A stretch of 22,485 nucleotides of DNA from Milkweed yellows phytoplasma str. MW1 (lineage in GTDB: Bacteria; Bacillota_I; Bacilli_A; Acholeplasmatales; Acholeplasmataceae), in assembly GCF_000309485.1 (NCBI RefSeq), contig NZ_AKIL01000055.1, forward strand, positions 1 through 22,485, read 5' to 3'. A model generated the notes under the pieces. That model had not been told where the DNA came from. It saw only the letters and a list, made by a program, of their open reading frames with translations, and did no database searches. Made by a program: the position numbers and the translations under genes. The first letter of the stretch is position 1; the number at the start of each line of letters is the position of its first letter. Shown here one piece after another: positions 16,516 through 22,485 of this stretch.

Positions 16516-17339
16516 TTATTTAACCCAATTAACCCAATCACTCACTAAAGTGATCAAACTGATAGCGATAGTGAAAGTAATAATAGAAAAAACATATTTA
16601 ATCATAATATTCTTTTTAACATCTATTTGTCTAAAATAATCGATAACGAAAGAAGCGATCAAAATAGAACCGTCTATAATTAATAAAATCATAGGAAATT
16701 CAATGGTAATATGTTCTTCTATAAAATTGTGCAAAACTTTAAGGACGAAATCAGTTCCACCCGTAGAAGAATTGTTTCCGATCACTAAACCAGCTCCTAT
16801 ACCGATAAAAACACCAATAATAACGGCAGATAAGGATAAACGATAAATAATGTGTTGTTTTTAACCTTATCTGGGAATTTATTTAATAAAAATACTCTAT
16901 CTATTTGCCAATATTCTAATATTTTAAACAAAATAGAAAACAAGGAAAACACAAAAAGCGTTAATAAAAAATACCATGTCTTATGGAAAATAGCGCCAAA
17001 TAGAATAATAAAAATACGGAAAAACAAAATACCGTTATTACTGCTAAACCAATGGTTTTGTTTTTTCTCCTTTATTTGGTAAAAACACACTTTATCTAAA
17101 AATAAGCAAAGCGCTTCTAGACCGCCTATAATTAATTCTTGCGGTAAAATGAAAAAATAAATAGCAAAAACCATTAAGAAGGAGCCTAAAGTTAATTGAC
17201 AAAAGTGCATGGGTTCAAAATAATGCATATCTTCTGCTTTTAAACCATTTAAAAACATACATTTAATGAAAGTGACTATTATAACAAACGCAATAAATAT
17301 TAATGATTTAAAAGACGATGTTTTTAATTTTTGTTTCAT
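16516..17339 (-). pseudogene. YitT-like multi-span membrane protein broken by one frameshift
   Basis: Two reading frames cover one gene. The first (17339 to about 16863) encodes hydrophobic spans such as SLIFIAFVIIVTFI, LGSFLMVFAIYFFILPQELIIGG and a long pair near residues 105-140. After a run of five A (5 T on + strand, 16858-16862) the frame fails. One base later, the other frame continues with QHIIYRLSLSAVIIGVFIG, then GAGLVIGNNSSTGGTDF, the hallmark of YitT/DUF161 proteins, and two further spans. Adding a single A to the run would give one 274-residue protein of normal family length. The function of YitT proteins is not established. The gene begins 48 bases after jetC, with no clear ribosome binding site. 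It could be a fresh pseudogene, a sequencing error, or a gene rescued by slippage. Confidence 0.8.
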
Positions 17340-17387
17340 TTTGGGATTTTTCTTTACTAATGAATTGATTTTCTTTAAAAATTTTTT

Positions 17388-20300
17388 TTAAGCTAATTTA
17401 GTAAAACTTTCTACCATAACATGATTATTATCTTTAACGATAATTAAATTAGTAGTTACATAAGGGGAAATATCAGCAATCCTTTGAGGCGGAATAGCAA
17501 TTAAAAATTGAATGTTTAATTGTTTAAAAAAATACATCATGGATTCGATTCTATTTTCGTCCATATTATTAAAGGCTTCATCAAATAAAACTAAACAACC
17601 TTTATGAACCGTGTTTTCGCTTAATAATTGTTCAAAACAAATACCAATAATAATGTAAAAAGGTACTTGAGTTTCTCCGCCAGATTTTTCACGAAAAATT
17701 TTAGAAAATAAAGATACATTTCCGTAAATATCGTTAATTTGAATATCATAAGTTAAATAATTACGATAATCTAAAAATTCATAAGCTATCGCTTCATATC
17801 CTTCTTCAAAATAAATTATTTTTTGAAATAATTCGTCTAATAAAATATCTTTATAAGAAGAAGAGTTCTCCGAAAATAAATTAATCTCTTGGGTTAGGTT
17901 ATCTTCTACAATCATGGAATAATATTTTTTATATTCAGGATCATCAGAGGCTTTGGTAATAATTTGATAGCTATCATCGCCGAAAGGTCTATTTTTTAAA
18001 AGTTCGTTTAATTTTTTAATTTGTTGTTTAGTGTTTTCAATACTTTCTTTGAGTTTATTAACGAATTCTTCTTTAAAAATCATTTCGGTTTTGGAACTTA
18101 ACTCTTTAGCTTCTTGTTCGTAAGTAATCAAATTTTTGGAACTAATTAAATTATATTCTTGTACGAAATAATCAAAATATTCTAATTTGGCCTCAATAGT
18201 GCTTAGATGATAAGTCTCAATGTATAAAGTCATATACTTCGTCAAATCAAGGTTTTGAGTGTTTTTTTGCTTCTCAATGGTTTTCACGTGATTTTGTATA
18301 TAGTGTAAAATATATTCATAATTGTTTTGGTAAGTAGTTAAATAATTTTGCAATTGAATGGAAGCTTTTTCTAAATTAACTACTTCTTTTTGTTCTATAA
18401 CATATAAATCTTTTTGCAATTCCGCTAATCTTTTTTGAAGAAAATTTATTTTCTCTTCATACATATTATACTTGTTTTTGCTTTCCACAATTTTTAATAA
18501 AACAAGATCTAATGATTCGTTAAGAATTTGTTTATCTTTTTTAATTTTTTGTAAATTATCTTCTATTTGTTCCACATTTTGTTGACTACGGAATTGTTCT
18601 ATTTTATGGTTAATAACAACTATTTCTTGCTCGTTATCAGATAATTTTTTATAGACGGTAAACTGATCATTATTAACCAAAGAAAAGACTTTACTTTTTT
18701 TCATTAATTCAATAATACTTTTATTTTTCATAAAAATATTTTGTTTTTGGTTTAAATAGTCTTTTAAAGTATTAATTTCTGATAAAAGTATTTTTTTACG
18801 TATTTCTTTAGATTCGTTACCGATATAAGGAATTTGGTAACTTTTCGGATTTAATTGTTTCGCAGTATAACTACTATAAATCATTCCTTGAGGAGTAATC
18901 GCTGTTTTATGGTTTTTTAATTGAGTTACATCAGTTTCGCAGATAATATGTGATAATAATAATTTAGCATATTTTAAAGCATCTTTATGGTTGCTAGTTA
19001 TTTTATCCGCTAAGCTATGAGGATTATCATCTAAATCCGGTATTTTATCTACATTCACCAAACCAACGTCATAAATTTTTTCACTAGCTTGAAATTTTTC
19101 ATATATTTTTAAAGCTTGATCAAAATAGCCGGCTTCAACGATTAAATTAAATTTCCGACTGCCTAAAAAACCTTCAATAGAATTGCGCCATAATTCATCA
19201 TTAATATCAATCAATTCGCAAAAAGGATGGATATGAATCTCTTTTTTATAAAAAAGACTTAATTTTTCGTTTAATAAAGTAACTAGTTTTTTAACGTTAG
19301 GATTATATATTTTAGCGATATTATTCATGGCTTGAAAAGTGGAGTTTTTGTCAGCAATTTGCTGTTGCAAAAACTTAATATCTTTTTGAATGTCATTTTG
19401 TACGATATTAAAATTCAGAATTTCTTGAGATAAATAATCAGTCATCTCCAACATGGTTTTTTTCAATTCCGGATAAATATCAAATGGTTTTGGGGCATTT
19501 AAAAAACGAGCTATTTCTTCGGCTGTTTGATGAATAATATCATCCGGTTGCAAACAATACAATTCTTTTAATATTTTTTGTTCAGCTTGCAATCTCTCTT
19601 GAAAAAAAACTATTTGACTTTGCAAATCTTGACAAAAAGTTTGTTTTTGGGATAATTCTTTTTGTAAAGAATAAAATAATTGACTTAAATCACCTTGAGA
19701 ATGGTTGTTGTGCAATTGTAACAAATGATTGTTTAAATTTTCAATAGAGGCATTGATATTCTGTTTTTCTTCTAACAAATGGTTAGTTTTCAGAGCCTCT
19801 TGTTCTTTTTGAACCAACATGTTTTCTAAATTGTTGTGATATTTTGCTATTAAAACTTTTTTCTCTACTAAAAAATTAATTTTGATTTGTTCGTCTAAGA
19901 ATTTAAATTTTTTTTTTGCATCAATGATAACGATTAATTGTTGTAATTTTTTTTTGTCTAATTCTATTTGAGATTCTATTTTTTTCAATTGGCGAACACT
20001 ATTTTTTAAACTAGAAATATTAATCGGGTTTTCTTCTAATAAAAAATCAAAAACAAAATTTTGCAAATTAAGCGGTGTAAAGGCTAACGCTTTGGGTAAA
20101 ATTTCTAAATATTTAGCGACGTTAATATTTAAATATTTACCGACAGCTTGTTTATATTGCGTTTTAGTGTCAAAAAAACTAAAATCTTTTGTATGCGCTC
20201 GTAAATATTCCGCTAATTGTTTATGGTTTTTTGGTTTATTATTAGAAATAAAAAGGTCACTTTTTAAAGCTATATTTTCATAAAGATAAAACCTTTCTTT

Positions 20301-20660
20301 TAAAACTCCTCTTTGAGGCAATTCCAAAACACAACCTAAAATAGTGTGTTCTTGAGTTTCCTCATCCAAAAATTCTAACGCAATATGGGTAATAACATCC
20401 CCATTCCTTAAAAACTCCTTATTTTCGGCACCTATCTTGCCTCTCATATAACTTTCTAAAGAACGTTTAGCGTTCGCGTTAGCTGCTAAATTGAATTTAA
20501 CATTTTTTCTCTCACCAATTAAAACATATTGTAAAGCATCTAATAAAGTTGATTTACCCGCTCCATTTTCGCCAGAAATTAAAGCATTTCCGGTTATTTC
20601 AATCGTTTGAGAAGAGAATAAATGCCAGTTTACCAATTGTATCTTAGTTAATTTTTTCAT
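17388..20660 (-). CDS. jetC: JetC/MksB-like SMC ATPase
   Basis: SMC-type ATPase of the MukB/MksB/JetC branch, the motor subunit of Wadjet-like plasmid-restricting complexes. Of 1090 residues: Walker A GENGAGKST at 30-38 after an N-terminal WHLFSSQTIEI; then KNVKFNLAANANAKRSLESYMRGK-type sequence (about 53-75) and FLRNGDVITHIALEF, strongly reminiscent of JetC; coiled coils at about 220-470 and 620-900 around a hinge-like globular segment (about 475-620); signature SGGETQVPFY (993-1002) and Walker B CLVLFDEAFNNMDENRIESM (from 1022). All ATPase motifs are intact, and the length fits JetC. The start overlaps jetB by 17 bases and has no good ribosome binding site, so translation is probably coupled. 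No jetD follows; the YitT-like pseudogene does. A plain MukB-like or SbcC-like role cannot be excluded. Confidence 0.85.
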   Translation of the reverse strand: MKKLTKIQLVNWHLFSSQTIEITGNALISGENGAGKSTLLDALQYVLIGERKNVKFNLAANANAKRSLESYMRGKIGAENKEFLRNGDVITHIALEFLDEETQEHTILGCVLELPQRGVLKERFYLYENIALKSDLFISNNKPKNHKQLAEYLRAHTKDFSFFDTKTQYKQAVGKYLNINVAKYLEILPKALAFTPLNLQNFVFDFLLEENPINISSLKNSVRQLKKIESQIELDKKKLQQLIVIIDAKKKFKFLDEQIKINFLVEKKVLIAKYHNNLENMLVQKEQEALKTNHLLEEKQNINASIENLNNHLLQLHNNHSQGDLSQLFYSLQKELSQKQTFCQDLQSQIVFFQERLQAEQKILKELYCLQPDDIIHQTAEEIARFLNAPKPFDIYPELKKTMLEMTDYLSQEILNFNIVQNDIQKDIKFLQQQIADKNSTFQAMNNIAKIYNPNVKKLVTLLNEKLSLFYKKEIHIHPFCELIDINDELWRNSIEGFLGSRKFNLIVEAGYFDQALKIYEKFQASEKIYDVGLVNVDKIPDLDDNPHSLADKITSNHKDALKYAKLLLSHIICETDVTQLKNHKTAITPQGMIYSSYTAKQLNPKSYQIPYIGNESKEIRKKILLSEINTLKDYLNQKQNIFMKNKSIIELMKKSKVFSLVNNDQFTVYKKLSDNEQEIVVINHKIEQFRSQQNVEQIEDNLQKIKKDKQILNESLDLVLLKIVESKNKYNMYEEKINFLQKRLAELQKDLYVIEQKEVVNLEKASIQLQNYLTTYQNNYEYILHYIQNHVKTIEKQKNTQNLDLTKYMTLYIETYHLSTIEAKLEYFDYFVQEYNLISSKNLITYEQEAKELSSKTEMIFKEEFVNKLKESIENTKQQIKKLNELLKNRPFGDDSYQIITKASDDPEYKKYYSMIVEDNLTQEINLFSENSSSYKDILLDELFQKIIYFEEGYEAIAYEFLDYRNYLTYDIQINDIYGNVSLFSKIFREKSGGETQVPFYIIIGICFEQLLSENTVHKGCLVLFDEAFNNMDENRIESMMYFFKQLNIQFLIAIPPQRIADISPYVTTNLIIVKDNNHVMVESFTKLA

Positions 20661-21279
20661 CTGGGTTTTCGCTTTGTTTCAAAAGAAAGAGTTCTTGATA
20701 ATGTTTAATCATTTCTATATCAATTAAATAAAGAATAGAAGGATAAATGGTAATGGTTAAATCATCAGACAAGTGATTATTATGATCCGAATAATCAATA
20801 ATATTATATTGACGCAAGATTGTTAAAGTTTTTTTAACTGTTTCTTTGTTGAAATTTTGCACTTCAGAATAACCAATATGTTTTAATTCTTTAAAAATAT
20901 CCTTCAAAAACACTTCTATTTTAGCATTAGAAGATATTTTTTCTTTTTTTTGTTGAAACAAGATACGAAAGATAAATAAAATCAAACTTTCTTCTTTTTT
21001 TAATTTTAATTTATTAAAATGATGTAAATTATGAATAAAAATAACTTCATCATGTTTTTTAATTTCTAACTCAAAATCTGCTAATTGAAAAAAAGAATAA
21101 AAAAGTTCTCGATGTAATAAAATAAAACGATAATCATTAGCATCTGCCATTTTTTGCAGAGTTAAATAATTCACTTGAAATAGTTTATTAACAATACGCG
21201 AAAAAAGATCTTTTTCTTTCTCTTTTAATTGTTCAAATTTAGAAAAAAAGATATGTAATTCTTGTGTTTTTTTATCCAT
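20644..21279 (-). CDS. jetB: JetB/MksE-like SMC accessory protein (DUF4194)
   Basis: Probable kite subunit (MksE/JetB type) that bridges the kleisin and SMC heads. The 211 residues contain the pattern of DUF4194 proteins: an N-terminal helix, NDYRFILLHRELFYSFFQLADFELEI-type segment (about 48-73, ending in a strand with HDEVIFIHN), the conserved KLKKEESLILFIFRILFQQK helix, a winged-helix-like middle, and a C-terminal ITIYPSILYLID. The call rests on this pattern plus its position directly before a JetC-like gene, as in jetABCD operons. The ATG is preceded by AAAAGGG five bases upstream. The stop of a 17-codon frame (starting at 21332) overlaps the ATG as TAATG. No jetA precedes it; the next gene upstream is a HAD hydrolase. 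Confidence 0.75.
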   Translation of the reverse strand: MDKKTQELHIFFSKFEQLKEKEKDLFSRIVNKLFQVNYLTLQKMADANDYRFILLHRELFYSFFQLADFELEIKKHDEVIFIHNLHHFNKLKLKKEESLILFIFRILFQQKKEKISSNAKIEVFLKDIFKELKHIGYSEVQNFNKETVKKTLTILRQYNIIDYSDHNNHLSDDLTITIYPSILYLIDIEMIKHYQELFLLKQSENPDEKIN

Positions 21280-21325
21280 TAAAACCCTTTTAATTTAAAA
21301 AATTTGTTATTAATAAAAAAATAAA

Positions 21326-21419
21326 TAAACATTTTTTCAAGCTTTATTGGGTTGCTATTTAATCCCTTTTTTTGGATAAAAAAGCAGGGAACGCTTTGTA
21401 TAAAGTTAAAAAATGTTTA
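21326..21419. repeat. Long nested inverted repeat upstream of jetB
   Basis: TAAACATTTTTT (21326-21337) is exactly complementary to AAAAAATGTTTA (21408-21419). The pairing continues inward through AA/TT and CTTTAT (21342-21347) with ATAAAG (21400-21405), with two single-base bulges, giving 20 pairs. The loop contains a second hairpin, TCCC-TTTTTT against AAAAAA-GGGA (21363-21390). Neither is followed by a T-run of the kind expected of a - strand terminator. It occupies most of the gap between the HAD gene and jetB. A weak promoter (TTGAAA 21335-21340, TTTATT 21313-21318) overlaps its left arm. Confidence 0.55.
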
Positions 21420-21450
21420 AAATTGTTTTTTTCTAAAAAATAATGATGTC

Positions 21451-22239
21451 TTATAAAATATGTTCTTCGTAAAAATCATACATTTTATCATCTTCTATAT
21501 GAGGAGAAACAATATTAGCTGCTGCTTTTAATTTAGGATATAAACTATTTCCCATCGCAATACCGATATCAGCCGCTTCTAACATTTCAATATCGTTAGA
21601 ACCGTCTCCCATACAAATCAATTGATAATCAGGATATTTTTCTTTAATTTTTTTAATTCCGTAGTACTTATTAACGCCTTTAACGGTTAAATCGATATGA
21701 TTTTTCCATACACAAATATTGAAATAATCTAGATCTTTAAATAAAGGGGCGAATTTGTCTTTATCTGCTCCTACCACGATTAAAAGATAAATTCTTTCTT
21801 TTAAGTAAAATTGGTTATCAATTTCAAAATCTAAATTTTTCTTATATTCTTGGACTAGGTTAATATCACCTTTCTTCTCATCAAAATATAAACCTGCTTC
21901 ATTAATTCCTATACTAGTAACCATCATTTGATAGTTTTTAATTCTTTTATGAACTTCTTCAATATGTTCTGTAGGAATGGGAGATTCGTCTATAATTTTG
22001 CCATCAGAAATAGTTAAAGAACCGTTCATCAGAACAAAATATTTAAATAACGGCAATAATTCTTCAACAGCGTTTAAATTACGATAATTTCTACCTGTTG
22101 CTATTCCTAAAATAGTATTAGGCATTTGAGATAATTTTAAAATTAATTTTTTGGTTTGTGGTAAAATGGTTTTTTTCTTATTACTATATAAAGTTTCATC
22201 GATATCGAAAAAAAATAATCTCTTTTTAATAGTTAACAC
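21451..22239 (-). CDS. Cof-type HAD-superfamily hydrolase
   Basis: Phosphatase of the Cof/YidA subfamily (IIB cap), usually acting on sugar phosphates, FMN or similar small phospho-compounds; the substrate cannot be told from sequence. HAD motifs: I, FDIDETL (nucleophile Asp12, acid Asp14); II, GIATGRN; III, the Lys in TVKGVNKYYGI; IV, MGDGSNDIEML. The 262 residues are standard. The frame opens with GTG at 22239, but an AGAGG directly abuts it, which is too close. No ATG lies nearby, so GTG with the upstream AAGAAAA, or a rare ATT three codons in, must be used. A well-formed promoter lies 22 bases upstream. It is the gene before jetB, after a gap of 171 bases. Confidence 0.93.
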   Translation of the reverse strand: MLTIKKRLFFFDIDETLYSNKKKTILPQTKKLILKLSQMPNTILGIATGRNYRNLNAVEELLPLFKYFVLMNGSLTISDGKIIDESPIPTEHIEEVHKRIKNYQMMVTSIGINEAGLYFDEKKGDINLVQEYKKNLDFEIDNQFYLKERIYLLIVVGADKDKFAPLFKDLDYFNICVWKNHIDLTVKGVNKYYGIKKIKEKYPDYQLICMGDGSNDIEMLEAADIGIAMGNSLYPKLKAAANIVSPHIEDDKMYDFYEEHIL

Positions 22240-22260
22240 CTCTTTTTCTTATCTTAAATA

Positions 22261-22289
22261 AATATACCAATTACTTATTATTATATCAA
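22261..22289 (-). promoter_or_regulatory. Promoter of the HAD hydrolase gene
   Basis: On the - strand TTGATA (22284-22289) and TATATT (22261-22266) are separated by exactly 17 bases, and a TG one base before the -10 makes it extended. This is the best promoter on this strand. Transcription would start about 15 bases before the GTG, so the leader is very short. It might also drive jetB and jetC. Confidence 0.6.
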
Positions 22290-22485
22290 AAAAAAGATCA
22301 TTTGGAAAAGAAAGAAAGGATGAGAAAATATAAAAAGCAAAGAAAGGGGATTATTCTTATGAAATTATGTTTAATAAAAGGTGCTTAATTTGGAAAAAAG
22401 ATATGATCGAATTAGCCTTATTGTTAGGATATTAACAATCAATCCTTATTTATCGGATAAGTTGGAATAATAGTTATATATATAT
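22290..22485. other. No supported gene at the window end
   Basis: Only short frames occur. On the + strand AAAGGGG (about 22342-22348) precedes an ATG at 22359 that reads just nine codons. A 22-residue frame from 22327 and an ATG-less frame that reads IMFNKRCLIWKKDMIEL and onward to a stop at about 22433 could be debris of a gene, but I recognise none of them. The last bases are a TA-repeat. Confidence 0.4.

Noticed and set aside
16852-17082. Reading frame of 76 codons on the + strand inside the YitT-like pseudogene
   Set aside because: Lys/Asn-rich shadow; the opposite strand has clear membrane spans and the GGTD motif.
20092-20283. Reading frame of 63 codons on the + strand inside jetC
   Set aside because: Short shadow of the SMC gene with no support.
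17388-20660. SbcC or RecN as identity of the large ATPase
   Set aside because: The segment after Walker A, the length, the SGGETQVPFY signature and the small DUF4194-like partner fit JetC/MksB better, and no sbcD is adjacent.

Overview
The window looks like a piece of a phytoplasma chromosome ('Candidatus Phytoplasma', Mollicutes, Acholeplasmatales). The reasons are a very AT-rich sequence, genes packed in short operons, TGG used for Trp with TGA never needed as a sense codon (unlike Mycoplasma and Spiroplasma), Firmicutes-like AGGAG ribosome binding sites, and a gene set of translation functions plus late glycolysis and pyruvate dehydrogenase. The assignment rests on these traits and not on a database match.

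Layout. Bases 1-4653 (+ strand) carry translation and membrane housekeeping genes: rpsB, tsf, pyrH, frr, cdsA, then rpmB under its own promoter. Bases 4654-5406 hold no intact gene: the rpmB terminator, a well-formed promoter and a decayed gene for a two-span membrane protein, closed by a terminator that works for converging transcripts. From 5407 to 22239 every gene is on the - strand. Read in the direction of transcription these are: a Cof-type HAD hydrolase; a two-gene SMC module that looks like JetB and JetC of Wadjet/MksBEF systems; a YitT-like membrane protein broken by one frameshift in a homopolymer; eno-gpmI-pyk; pdhA-pdhB-lipoyl carrier-E2 core-lpd; then tatD and a YqaJ-like nuclease.

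How the genes work together. gpmI, eno and pyk convert 3-phosphoglycerate to pyruvate with ATP formation, and the next operon oxidises pyruvate to acetyl-CoA, so the two adjacent operons encode consecutive steps of energy metabolism. In the PDH operon the E2 component is split: a free-standing 78-residue lipoyl domain and a 262-residue catalytic core, each with its own ribosome binding site, and no recognisable E1/E3-binding domain.

The most unusual content is the jetB-jetC pair. Both genes are open along their whole length and overlap by 17 bases, but no jetA (kleisin) or jetD (nuclease/topoisomerase-like subunit) lies beside them. A long nested inverted repeat sits directly upstream of jetB. 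This may be a reduced or divergent SMC system in a minimal genome.

No tRNA, rRNA, CRISPR array or intact insertion sequence was found. Promoter and terminator calls were made by eye and are weaker than the gene calls, because such patterns arise easily by chance in DNA this AT-rich.
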